In this document: piece by piece, positions 46,158 through 57,026 of the stretch | Position numbering within the stretch: the first letter of the stretch is position 1 | Layout of the letters: every line of letters begins with the position of its first letter | Source of the DNA: Dendrobium chrysotoxum | Taxonomy: Eukaryota; Streptophyta; Magnoliopsida; Asparagales; Orchidaceae | Assembly (NCBI GenBank): GCA_019925795.1 | Contig: CM034307.1 | Span: 66,898,864-66,962,863 of the forward strand | Reading direction: 5' to 3' | DNA: 64,000 nt | The notes under the pieces: generated by a model | The model's input: only the letters and a program-made list of their open reading frames with translations | Told to the model about the DNA's origin: nothing | Databases searched by the model: none | Made by a program: the position numbers and the translations under genes

Positions 46158-48152
46158 ATTCTAAGAAGATGCATATTATTGCTTGGAAAGATGTTTGCAA
46201 GCCTAAATGTTATGGGAGGTTTAGGTATACTGGATCTTAATGCTTATTATTTTGCTTGCAATTGCTCTATTATATGGAGAATACTAATTACTAAGAGCCT
46301 TATGTCTTTTTGGATAAAAGAGAATTATATTTCTTTGTGGAAGCCACCTTCTTCTAAGGCATCTAGCTTTTGGAAAAGTCTTTGTAAGCTGGCTCATTCT
46401 ATTAAGGATAAAATTTCGTTTATTATCACTACTGATAGCGATTTATCTTTTTATTGGGATCCGTGGTTGAATGGACTTCCGCTTCATGATTTAGTTCCTT
46501 ATATTAATTCCTATTGGCATTCTATATTTGTTAGGAATGTTATTACGGATGGTATATGGTCTTTATCTATTTACTTGCAGAATTTGAAAATTTTTAATTA
46601 TTCTATTAATATTCAGAACTCTTCTATTTCATGTATTAAATGGGAGGGGGAGATTCGTCCTAAGTTCAAGATACTCTTATATTTGGGGTATTCATGTTAT
46701 ATTTGGATGACTTTATTAAATAGTCTTAAAATCGAGGATATCCTTTCTACAAGGAATACTTATATTCCTTCAAGTTGTATTTTTTTTGTAATTCTACCTT
46801 AGAAACTAATAATCACTTATTTTTTTAATATGATTTCTCGTTTTCTATTTTACCTTCTTTTATTCCTAGTCTTAATCAATTCTTACATAATCTTTTTTAA
46901 GTCTTAGATTTTATTGCTAAGCTTAATATTTCTTGTAATGTCAGATATTATTACTATCTCACTGCTTGTTGTTCTTTATATTTTTTGTGGCGTGAAAGAA
47001 ATGAGAGGAGGTTTTCTTGTAATTGCGGGAATTTGGATTTTGTTTTTGGGCTTATTCGTCAGGCAATTTTTGCTAAGATTTCGGTTTGGAAATCTTTTAA
47101 TGAGATTTCTAGTTTCTTTGTATAATGTTTGGTTGCTCTATTTGCTATTTTTGTCAATCGATTCTTAATTTGAAAGTTTGTCAACTGATTCTTAATCTGC
47201 AAGGATATTAATAGCTTGTTTTTTGGATTGAATTTAGTTTCTGTATTTGATAGTTTTGCTTAGTTTTTTGTTCTTCCTTTTCTATTGGACGGTTTAAGGA
47301 GGTTCTTTGTGGTGGGGTTTTGGCTGGCAGATTGCTGTTTTTCATTTTTGGTTCTGTTTTTGATGTTGGTTGGTTTGATGGTTTTTGTTTTCCCCCCTTT
47401 TTTGTTTAGTTGGTTGCTGGAAGGGCAAAGGGGGGGATTTTTGGAGCTAGTTGCTTGGCTTTTTTGGCTTTGGCCTAGCAGGTTGTGGGAGTGGTTAATT
47501 TTTGACTGGTATTTTTCTGGCTTGTTTTTTGTTATTTTTTTCTGTTTTTTTGTTTGAGGTTAAGGAGAATCTTTGGGCTTGGTTTTGGCTGGCGGGATTG
47601 TGGATTATCTTGCGTAGATTTGGACTGTTGTTATTGTTGAGGTTGCTGGTAGTATTTGGATCTTTTTGTGAAGGGCTTTTGGCTGTTGTTGAGGTTGAGG
47701 AGATTCTCTGCTTTTGATGAAAGGATCGTTGTTTATTTCTCGTGGATTTAGTCTGCGGATCAAGTTGAGGTTGCTGGCTGATGTTGGCTCTTCTCTGAGA
47801 AGGGCTTCTTTCTTGGCTGTGGAAGAAGTGGCCGGTTGTTTTTGAGCTTCTCTTTATAGAGGGCATTGTTCTTGTTAGGTGATTTGGTAGCATGTTATTT
47901 GCTTATATTTTTGTTTCTGGTGTTTGGGTTTTTTAGTTTAATGTGCTGTTGGGCTACTTTATTTTTGAGTAGCTTTAGGTTCTGGGGTCTTGTTGGTTTT
48001 GTCTAGTTTTCTAGGCCGGCTGTTGTTATTTTTCTTTTTCATGGGTTGGAAGTTTTTTTTGTTTTTCTTACAACTTTTTGAATTTTTGTAAATTTATTAT
48101 TCTTTAATAAAATGGGGGCATGTTTGCCCCTAATTTTCTAAAAAAAAAAAAA
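46158..48152 (+). mobile_element. L1-type LINE, right part, with poly-A tail
   Basis: The L1 frame continues from the interruption with HIIAWKDVCKPKCYGGLGIL, then zinc-binding-in-RT region features (WWI-like FWKSLCKL, FYWDPWLNG, 46146-46802). After this comes a long T/G-rich 3' region with no credible coding sequence. The end is AATAAAATGGGGGCATG, then a run of 13 A at 48140-48152. A target duplication was not identified with certainty. Confidence 0.85.
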
Positions 48153-48407
48153 TCGTATTCAGCCAAACTATTGCAAACCATTACGAAATAATAAGCATTA
48201 GATAGATTAAATTATACTACTAGGATAATATAAATATTTCGAATTGCCTGTTTAGTTTGAAGGTGCTCCATTGCTTAACTGTAGTGGATATGGCAGAGCC
48301 ACTTTCTCGCTCTCATTTTAATTAAGATAAAGGATTTTGTTTCCAGACTCTGACTTTTATTTATAGTTTAGCAACTAAAACATACGACAGGTTTTAAATC
48401 AATAGCG
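48153..48407. other. Spacer after the L1 tail
   Basis: Nothing recognised. Confidence 0.5.
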
Positions 48408-49024
48408 TAGGGGTGTTAATTTATGTAACGGCCTGAAAATTCGATTAGAATTCGGCCCAAAAATTTTAGTTTCGGATTGACCAGTTCAACAAATAGATCG
48501 GGTTCCGGTTTTAATTCCCAATCCGTTTGAAAAATTGGGTCGTGTCCAAGTCAACCCGCTAACTTGAAATTGACCTGGAAACTACCCGCTCACACCTCCC
48601 TCCCGCATCGCGTCTGCGTGACCATGTCAGCCCGTACCATGTCCCGGCTGCTCTAGCCTGCATCACGTCCGTGATCGCATCAGCTCACATCACATCTAGC
48701 CAACTACCGCGCTCCTGCTCATACTTCGTATGCATTCTGCTCTTGACCGTAGCGCGTGACCGTGTCTAGCATACAGCACGTGACCGCGTACCTCCCAGCT
48801 GTGCTCGTACTCATGTGACGTCGCCTGCTCTGCAGGTTCGCGTGTTAGGTTGGGTCAACCCAAATTTGGGGTGGGTCAACCCAAATTTGGGGTGGGTCAG
48901 GTCTGAGGTTTAGATTTCTGACCCATTTGTGTAATCAGGTCAAGTTCGAGTTGGGGCAATCGAGGGCAGGTTAGTTTTGGGTTGGACTTGAACTCGACCC
49001 TAAAACCCATTTTGATACCCATTA
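48408..49024. mobile_element. Decayed non-autonomous hAT-like element with GC-rich core
   Basis: The left end TAGGGGTGTTAAT and right end (reverse complement) TAATGGGTATCAA resemble the termini of the hAT element at 41452. Arms contain degraded GGGTTCCGG, GTCAACCCG and GGGTCAACCCAAATT repeats around a GC-rich core (about 48585-48840). A target duplication is not recognisable. Confidence 0.5.
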
Positions 49025-49129
49025 TATTATGTATGTTATCTGAATTTTATTTAAAAACCTTAAGTTAGTAGGCTATTTTAAAACTCAAAATAAGAAGGCG
49101 ATTTTTTAAATTTAAATACAAAACATAAA

Positions 49130-50734
49130 TATATACTTAAGTCAATAACAATGGTTCATCGATGATGATTTGATCATAGAGGTCAAGTAGCGGTGATCCT
49201 ATGATAAAGATCTGATGATGAGATCTAGTGGTGGCAATTTGATGATAAGAATTGGGTAGTGGCTATACGACAGTAATGGTTAGATGGTAATAGTATAGTA
49301 ATGGAGGTTTGATGATGACACTATGATAACGGAGGCTAGATGATGATGGTCAGATTTCACTAGTTGGGTGGCTACAGTTGATGATGGGGGTCCAACAATG
49401 ATAGTTTGATGATAGAGATCGATAATAGCGATTTGACAATGGAGGGTGAGTGGTGGCGGTCTGATTTTAGTGGTTCGAGGATGATGATGATTGATCAACA
49501 ATGGTCCTTCAAAGAGGTTGTGCAATCCTATGGTGGTGGTTTGTCAGGGGCTACATAGCACTCCGAGATTCTTCAAGCTCCTGAGCTCCTTATAATTTTC
49601 AAGTAAAGCCCCTTTTATATAGATATTGAGGGTCTATTTATAATTTTTAAAAGTGATACTTTTCATAAATATAGCTAAAGTGTAAAGTATTCCATCATTT
49701 GATTGATTCCCTTAATCATAACTTTCAAAATTTAAGTATCTTAGGGGCTATTTGGTTTGAAGTAAAATGGGTGTAAAGTATGCCAAGTGCATGTGTTTTA
49801 AAAATATTAATGCTTGGTTTGAAGTAAAATAAATGTAGTGTAAAATTTTTATGTATTTTAATTGCACCATCTAATGTAAATTCAGTATATTTGGAATTCA
49901 TTCGATTTGGACAATTTTCAACTACAATATAAATTTATTGCCATTGTCGCCGCTCGCTGCCACAATTGCCAATCGCCACCAACTACCACAATTGCCAGTC
50001 GCTACCCACCACTACCATTGCCAATTATTGCCACCACCCACCTCTAGTCGTCACTTCCCATCCCCCGATTGCCACCCGCTGCGATCACCCACCCCACTGC
50101 CACCCACCACAATTGCTTGCCATCGCCCACACCCCATTGCTACCCATCACCACCACCAATTGCAGCAGCTACTATTGGTAATCACCTGTTGGCCACCACC
50201 TCCCTTGCCACCGATCACCACCAACACCATTGCTGGCCATCGACTACCACAATCTTTGAACTTTATAGTACATTTATTTTACTTCAAGCCAAACAAAAAA
50301 ATAATCACCTTTATTTATTTTACACTCATACAAATAACTCTAAAGCATTCAAATACATTACATTTTTAAGTAGCAATCTTTTTTCAGCTAACCAAATAAC
50401 CCCTTGATGATATGAGGATTAAGTTCTTGGACTCATTAAATTCATTTCACCGGAATGTTCAATTTGATTATAAATATGCAAGATTCAAAGTTCATTTGAT
50501 CATGTAATTAATGTAAAAAATATTAATTATACTACAAGTGTTTGATTAGGACTTATTTGAACTTGGTTTGGATCCCTTTGATGTTGCTTTGTTTGACTCA
50601 TCGTAACACTCAATTCGGTTACAGGTTTGCTGAAATCAGAATTGTATGAACATAAATTTAGTTTAAAAATTTTTCAATTAAAAAATGCTTTGAGATATGC
50701 TTGATCAAGCCATTTTTTACTTTTGACATAGCAA
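49130..50734 (-). mobile_element. Decayed LTR of the same family as 28525-30289
   Basis: On the minus strand it follows the family LTR: TTGATCAAGC near 50700, then blocks of the promoter region (CTATTTATAG complement near 49632), then a decayed GATGATGG-type repeat (49145-49500). Interrupted by the element at 49744-50403. Ends approximate. Confidence 0.6.
49744..50403. mobile_element. Tourist-like element, 660 bp, nested in an LTR relic
   Basis: The ends GGGGCTATTTGGTT and (reverse complement) GGGGTTATTTGGTT are flanked by TTA (49741-49743) and TTG (50404-50406), a TTA duplication with one change. The interior has a CCACC/ACCAC-rich tract (49940-50250) that gives open frames of His/Pro/Thr with no gene character. 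Confidence 0.75.
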
Positions 50735-50900
50735 TCCTAATTCCAGCTCATGAATTCCATCCATAACTCCCAGAGTGACAAAATAAATATCAACTCGGCA
50801 TGAAATTGACGCAGTAATCTTAATTATAAGAGCCAATCTGAATTAAAAAATCACAAAAATCATTATTATTATCCTCTGGGTTTCCATTGAGACAGAACAA
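50735..50900. other. Spacer before wound-induced gene D
   Basis: Nothing recognised. From about 50910 the sequence is homologous to the 3' flank of gene B. Confidence 0.45.
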
Positions 50901-51082
50901 CACAGAGAAGATTATTAAGTTATGAGTTGCAACTTAGTACTTTCTCCGTAAAGATTAACCCAAAATATTTCTATATGGCAGAGGAAGTCTCATTTTTCAT
51001 TTCTTATAACAGAAAACTACACCAAAAAAGAAAAAAAAAAACTTTTGAAGATCGTTGGATTAATTGGGTTCATAGATACAAT

Positions 51083-51370
51083 CTAATTAGGTCCCCAGCA
51101 GCTCAAATACATAACTTTTCTGAAGGACTCCTCTGCTTTCTTAGCTTGCTCTCCTCTGGTGTTTACTATTCTTCCAGCCATCAAGGATGAAGAAGAGGAA
51201 GAAGAAGGCGTTCTTCTTGCCTGTAAAAAAGAACCCATCTCTTTTTTAGCCTTTTGATGCAGAGATCTCATAGTATAGTTCCATCTGCAAAGGCCACCTT
51301 GATCCTTCAGCGTTTCCACAGCGCTGATGCTGGCCGCCACAATCCAAGAAGCTCTGCTCGCTGAAGCCAT
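51083..51370 (-). CDS. Wound-induced DUF3774 family protein, gene D (95 aa)
   Basis: ATG at 51370 (AGCCATGG). The protein is MASASRASWIVAASISAV.., GLCRWNYTMRSLHQKA, KEMGSFLQARRTPS, a seven-Ser linker, NTRGEQAKKAEESFRKV and MYLSCWGPN. It is closest to gene B in coding sequence (NTRGEQA) and 3' flank, though its Ser linker resembles A and C. A DUF3774 wound-induced protein; role unknown. Its promoter has the one exact HRPE match in the cluster, so it is the best candidate for strong low-oxygen induction. Single exon. Confidence 0.92.
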   Translation of the reverse strand: MASASRASWIVAASISAVETLKDQGGLCRWNYTMRSLHQKAKKEMGSFLQARRTPSSSSSSSLMAGRIVNTRGEQAKKAEESFRKVMYLSCWGPN

Positions 51371-51473
51371 GGCCGCTTCTCTCTTGGATGGTTTGAGGGA
51401 ATAATCGGTTGAAGAAGAAGATTGTTGTTGTTCGTTTGGTGATCGATGGGAAGAAGGGATAGTGAGGAGTCGA

Positions 51474-51481
51474 TTTATAAA
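51474..51481 (-). promoter_or_regulatory. TATA box of wound-induced gene D
   Basis: TTTATAAA, 104 bp from the ATG, beside the shared GCCTCAGA block. Confidence 0.7.
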
Positions 51482-51547
51482 AGCCTCAGAATTGGTAGGG
51501 AGTGGAAGCAGAAAACAGGATGAGGTAGTTGCTGGTTTTGAGAATTG

Positions 51548-51593
51548 GCGTCCGGTTTCATGAAACCAGCATTTTTTAGCTTAAACCAGCGGC
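51548..51593 (-). promoter_or_regulatory. HRPE (exact) and inverted partner, gene D
   Basis: AAACCAGCGGC at 51583-51593 on the plus strand fits AAACCA(G/C)(G/C)(G/C)GC exactly. A partial copy AAACCAGCATT lies at 51563-51573. The inverted partner AAACCGGACGC (51548-51558) is degenerate. About 70-110 bp upstream of the TATA box. Confidence 0.6.
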
Positions 51594-51639
51594 TGGCTGT
51601 TGGGTCCAATGTGGACCCCACCTGGGATCCTAACTTTAT

Positions 51640-51981
51640 CCGACTTTGGAATATTTTAAAATCGTGCTTGAGAGTATAATTGGGACTGAGGTTTTTCTAA
51701 ATTCATTTGGTCTCAATTATAAATTTTTAATTAAGGTTGATTTGACAATTAATCGGAAAAAAAAGAAGAGATTCATAATTCGACGGAACGAATCAAATGA
51801 TATAATAAATAATAATAATATTAAAAATTAATAAAATTAATATAATAATATGACAGTCTAATCTTAAGCCTCATAATTTTAAGAATTTAAACTCTGTACT
51901 TTTCAACAGATTATCACATATTATTTTTCAATATAATTAAATTATTAAATAATTTAATTAAATTGAAATGATGAATATAAT
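51640..51981. other. AT-rich spacer
   Basis: No gene. Runs of AAT/ATA near 51800. Confidence 0.5.
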
Positions 51982-52972
51982 TGATATATCATCAAAAAAT
52001 CATCTTGATCAGACACGAATCTCGAGGCAAAAGCAGCTTGAGAAGTTTCAAAAATTAATTTGGAGACCACATGAACTCTGATTTCAGCAAACTAATAGTC
52101 GAATTGAACGTCTCGGATATACGAACCCATCGACACCAAATTCGACTCAATCTGAGCCCAAATCAAGGATCCGAAGCGCTATTGTAAAGTTCAAACCACA
52201 ATTTGAGTTAGCAAACGGTCTCTGATTTTGACGAGCTTATAGTCAAATCGAGCGGCTCGACGAGACGAATCCAACGAGCCCAAGATCACTAAATTCTAAA
52301 ATCACTTAGGCCTTTAAATATCTGATGAACGGTCAACAATCAAGGGATTCAATATCGACCGTCCATCCAAACCACTCCACATTCGCCCTTGATCCTCCTC
52401 CTATTTACGGGCTGTGCCACTCCAGAAAATCTATAAATAGAACCCTCATTTTCTCTTGAGAGGGACCCAAGCCAAAAGCAAGAGGAGAAGAAGAGAAGAA
52501 GAAGAAGAGAGGAATAGGAGGGAAGAAACTCCTCCTCGACCACCGCCGGAGTTCTGCCCGACTTCCAAGTGACGCCGGAACTCTGCCCGATTTTCTAAGA
52601 GACGTCGGACTTCTGCCCGACTTCCAAGTGACGTCGGAACTCTGTCCGATTTTCTAAGTGACGTCGGATTTCTTACTGGCCACCTAGTGTCACCGGATTT
52701 CTAACATCTAGTGTAACTGAAGTTCACTCAAAGAGTTGATTATTGTAATCTGATCGTTCTGAATTTTAAGAACGAGTCAGCTACGTGTAACCTGAACAAA
52801 CACTAGTGAAATTATTTCAATTGGGCGTGGCCCCGTGGTTTTTTCCCTTTCCAGGGTTTTCCACGTACAAACACTGGTGTTCTTTTATTTTCTGTTTGTG
52901 TGCCGAATATCCGTGTAATGCTAAGACAGAAATTTTCTAACTCTATCGCAGCGTATATTCGAGTCTGCAACA
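51982..52972 (+). repeat. Left LTR of the gag-only element
   Basis: TGATATATCATC to TCTGCAACA. It contains the TATA region CTATAAATAGAACC (52432 on) and a short minisatellite (52545-52680). Confidence 0.92.
52545..52680 (+). repeat. Minisatellite in the left LTR
   Basis: Four to five units of about 33 bp, such as GTGACG(C/T)CGGAACTCTG followed by CCGA, with two alternating sub-types. Confidence 0.85.
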
Positions 52973-52975
52973 GTT

Positions 52976-52994
52976 TGGCGCTGTTTGTGGGAAC
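52976..52994 (+). other. Primer-binding site
   Basis: TGGCGCTGTTTGTGGGAAC, three bases after the LTR. It resembles the TGGCGCCGTTG.. sites of plant Tat/Athila-type gypsy elements. Confidence 0.7.
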
Positions 52995-53024
52995 ACTATC
53001 CCACATTTTCTAAATATTGCTTCA

Positions 53025-54595
53025 ATGACCAATAGGCGTAGTAATCGCCTCACAGGAGCCTCCCGCTCCCACTCTCACCAATCCAGAAACCAGTCTATCA
53101 TTCATGAACGTCCAGTTTCTGCCTCCTTTCATCCTGGGGGGCAGCACGTTGCTGGAGAAGGAACCTCAGGACCTTCTTTGGAGGAGAGAATTCGAAAGAT
53201 GGAGGAATCTCAGAATGATATTCTTCAGCTCCTTCGAGAAAATCATCGCCCAACATTAGCGCAACGGGAGGAAGTTCTTCTCCCTTGAGATCCCCCACTG
53301 GCTGAAGATGTTCACTTCGAACAGCTTCAAGCAGATATCCCTCTTCCTCCACCAAGAAGACGGCCGCCATCACAGCAAGATAATGAACTTGCTGACACAG
53401 CAAGTTCTACTCATCCTTCACATACAGGTCGGCAACCTCGCGTTCCTTTGGACCTCCCTGAGGAGTTAGACCAACCGCACATTGCTGAGCTCCCTCGCAA
53501 CGCTCTACGTCATGAATTACAGAGATTAGTCCGAGAAGAATTCCCTGGAGGAGGTATAAGACAAAATCTTCGAGAGTGGAACCTACAAGAGTCATCACCT
53601 TTAACAGAAGCTATTCTCCAACATCCCATCCCGATTGGATTCAAACTACCGAGCCCCGAATCCTACGACGCGACATCCGACCCATATGAGTATATCGATC
53701 ATTATCGAACAATTATGCATATCCAGCGAGCTTCAGATGCACTCCTATGTCAAGTTTTTCCTGCTACCCTCAAGGGACAAGCACAAACTTGGTTCTATTC
53801 GCTTCCGTCTGGAACGATCCCTTCATTCAATAAAATGGCTAAAGTGTTCGTGGAACAGTTTGTAGCCAATCGAAGAATTGCTAAGGATTTCTCCCACCTA
53901 TCTGGTATCCGTCAAAATGAAGGAGAATCATTGAAAGAGTATTTTCAGCAATTTTCTACTGAGGCTCGACAAATTTCTGGAGTAGATCCTGAATTATTGA
54001 GAGGGGTCTTTCTTGGTGGCCTTCGTCCTGGCCCCTTCTATTCGGCACTTATGCGGGACACGGTTCATTCATACGCCGACCTGATTCATCGTATAGAGGC
54101 ACAAATCTCTGCAGATGAAGCCATAACTGCTCACAGAAAGCAGTTTGAGCAAACAAATGGGAAGCGCAAAGGTGCTCCTGGGATGGATAATTCTTCCTTA
54201 TAACGGCAAAAGCAAGTGAAGAATAATCTACCTCCTATGCCTCCAGTGCTGTGACGGGAACCTCGACTAGAGAAGGAGTATACCCCACTCAACACATCTC
54301 GAGCAAATGTTTTGATGGCCGTTCGAGATCATGATACAATGAAATGGCCGCATCCTTTGAGGCCGAACACAAGCAATCAAGATCAGTACTGTCACTTTCA
54401 TCGTAGTCGTGGCCACACTCGGAAGCCTGTAATCAACTCAAGAATGAAATTGAGAGACTTATCTGACAAGGCTACCTTCGACAATTCATTCAAAATTCAC
54501 CTACTAGAGATGAAGTTGGTCCTACTGAGGGGCAAAATCAACAACAACAAAGACAACCATTGAATAATATTCAAATTGTTGGTGAGATTGAGTAA
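53025..54595 (+). pseudogene. gag gene of the gag-only element, with stops
   Basis: The ATG at 53025 starts a basic N-terminus (MTNRRSNRLTG). After a TGA at 53286 the same frame reopens: IPIGFKLPSPESYDATSDP, the capsid core LKGQAQTWFYSLPSGTI..FVEQFVANRR..ESLKEYFQQFSTEA, and VFLGGLRPGPFYSAL (53448-54203). After stops at 54201 and about 54253 the frame continues to a nucleocapsid-like YCHFHRSRGH (about 54390). The sequence type is retrotransposon gag of Tat-like gypsy elements. It would form virus-like particles that carry its RNA. No pol follows. Confidence 0.88.
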
Positions 54596-54944
54596 TAATG
54601 CAACTTGAACCTTTGTGTTAGTAATACTACTTGTCATGTGTCATCATGTATCTCTTCTATGATAAGTAGGATGTCACTCTAATGTTCTTAGTATTTCTAC
54701 CAAGTCAAATGATGTGGTTGTCCCTATATGTATCTTTTATGTTGTACAGGGGAACTATTGTATTGTCTTATAGTAATATAATGTGTTGTTAGTCCAATTT
54801 TGATATTGTCTCTTTCTTTGAAAAGAATACAAATGACAGTGAAAAACTACTGACAAATATAGTCTCTTTATCCTTGATTCGAGAAATACGCAATTTTTAT
54901 TGTGTCTCAATCACTAGATGATCAATCCCACAGGGATTCAATCC
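54596..54944. other. Non-coding interior of the gag-only element
   Basis: No reading frame or repeat recognised. Confidence 0.5.
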
Positions 54945-55395
54945 GACCTCTTCCACACAGGTTAACGTCGTCGAGTAAAGACTCCGACATACAACCTCGG
55001 ATAGGTCTCACATCCTTGGTGGATTCTCTCGTCCTCTTCCATACAGGTTAACGTCGTAGAGCAAAGGCTCCGACATACAACCTCGGATAGGTCTCACATC
55101 CTTGGTGGATTCTCTCGACCTCTTCCATATAGGTTAACGTCGTCGAGCAAAGGCTCCGACAGACAACCTCGAAAAGGTCTCACATCCTTGGTGGATTCTC
55201 TCGACCTCTTCCATACAGGTTAACGTCGTCGAGCAAAGGCTCTGACATACAACCTCGAAAAGGTCTCACATCCTTGGTGGATTCTCTCGACCTCTTCCAT
55301 ACAGGTTAACGTCGTCGAGCAAAGGCTCCGACATATAACCTCGGATAGGTCATATATTCTTGATGGATTCTTTAGACATCTCCCATAGAGATTCT
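54945..55395 (+). repeat. 86-bp tandem repeat, five units
   Basis: GTTAACGTCGT recurs at 54961, 55047, 55133, 55219 and 55305, a spacing of exactly 86 each time. Units are near-identical and contain CTCTTCCATACAG, GCTCCGACATACAACCTCG and CACATCCTTGGTGGATTCTC. It lies in the middle of the gag-only element. Confidence 0.97.
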
Positions 55396-57010
55396 TGGCG
55401 GGCAAAAAAATCTTCGAAAAAGTATGTTACGCAATATATCAAAGCATGTCTTACAAATGCAATAACAATTCAGCTTCCTCTAGGGAACAAATTCTCATTT
55501 CATATATAATATCAATGGAGTTATATTCAGATGTACATTTATTCTTGAAATTAAAAAATACATTGGCATCATCCGTACAAGCTACAACTACACACAAGCA
55601 TTTTCTACAACTTCTCCTTCAAAGAAAGGACATAACTTGATCATCATCAGGCCTCCACTCAGTTGACAGTGTTAGTGTGTTGCTAGAATATTAGCATATC
55701 ACACTGCTTCGGCCCTTGATTCAGTAATATCTGATGTCGGCACATTTCGGTATGGATGCATATTGCCTGAGCACAATGTCACTGGACAACCGCCATCATC
55801 GGCCCTTCGTCGGATATCTACCGGCGGTCCTTTACTTCATATCAACCATTATCGACTTCTTGCTCGATAGTTATTAGCAGCACACCCTCCAACTCTTTCC
55901 TTCAGCTCTCTGCTCAGTCATTAACTTCCAACTGACTTCCACTCAATCGTACATCGCCGAAGGACTTCAGCTCAAACAGCGTCGAAATTCTCCCCATCTG
56001 CTAATCATTTCTTGTTCTCCTCCTGGATACTCTTACCGCCATATCTTCTCAAATCACCATCGCATGCAAGAAGCATATGATGTTCTTCTATCAAGCACAG
56101 TTGAGTGAGAAAGTAAACTCTCATCATAACTTCTTCTACACAAAAGAGGGGCACTGAAGCTCGATGGGGGATACTGCCCATTTTTTACAGTGGAATGCCT
56201 CTAATGTAAGAAGAAAATCAATGAAGGAGATAAAGGATAGGAAGAAAATTCTAACTTCTACACTAGGAGAGGGGCACTGTTTTATTTTCGTAGGGAAAGT
56301 CACCTACAAAAATAGTAGAATGCCTCAACTGTAAGAATGTTGGAATGAGAGAGGAGAAGGAAAGGAAATGGCTGCAAAAATTTCAACTGCTACGAGGAGC
56401 GCTAAATTCAAGTAGGGAAAATCACCTACAAAAAATAGCGAAAGGCCTCTAAAGCAAGAAGAAAAACAGGGGAAAAGGAAGAGAATTTTCTAATTTCTGT
56501 GCAAGAGGAGGGGCGCTGAGTAAAGTAGGGAAAATCACCTACTAAAAAACAGCGGAAAGCCTCAACTGTCAGAAAGCCAAAAGGAGAAGAGGAGAAGGTG
56601 CGAGTTCCCCTAAGGCCCTGGAGGGGTATTTATAGCTGTTTTGGGGAAGAAAAGAATATTTCGGAATGTTAAAGAATTTTCCAGATTTAAAAAAAAAAAT
56701 TTCGAAATTTTTCTGATTTTTTCGGAATTTTTCGAATTTTTTTGGAATTATTTCGAATTAAAAATTTATAAAAAAAATATGCGTCCCCGGGCTCCGATTT
56801 CGAGCCCGGACAGTCCAAATTGGACATTTTTGGGGTCCTCGGACACGTTTTTGGACTTTCCGGACTCAATTTTGGCATTTTCGGAGCTCAACGAGGCCTC
56901 TACGATTGAGTTTGACCAAACTTTTATTTTTTGGAACGTAATTTTTTGCGATTCGGCCAATGTAAAAGATCGAGACCAGTATTTTCGGACTTATGGAGAT
57001 TCGACGTCCG
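55396..57010. other. Non-coding 3' interior of the gag-only element
   Basis: No pol domain. 56160-56560 has three to four diverged units of about 110-120 bp (AGTAGGGAAAATCACCTAC, AGAGGGGCACTG). 56690-56765 is rich in TTCGGAATTTTT units. Confidence 0.65.
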
Positions 57011-57026
57011 AAAATAGGGGGGCAAC
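57011..57026 (+). other. Polypurine tract of the gag-only element
   Basis: AAAATAGGGGGGCAAC directly before TGATATATC of the right LTR. Confidence 0.8.

Noticed and set aside
47285..47893. Phe/Leu/Trp-rich frames and an antisense frame
   Set aside because: T/G-rich 3' region of the L1 element. They resemble membrane proteins only because of base composition.
49938..50407. His/Pro/Thr-rich open frames
   Set aside because: A CCACC/ACCAC-rich tract inside a Tourist-like element is open in three frames at once, a composition effect.
54945..55395. Possible CRISPR-like repeat array
   Set aside because: The units are contiguous 86-bp tandem copies with no unique spacers, in a plant retrotransposon.
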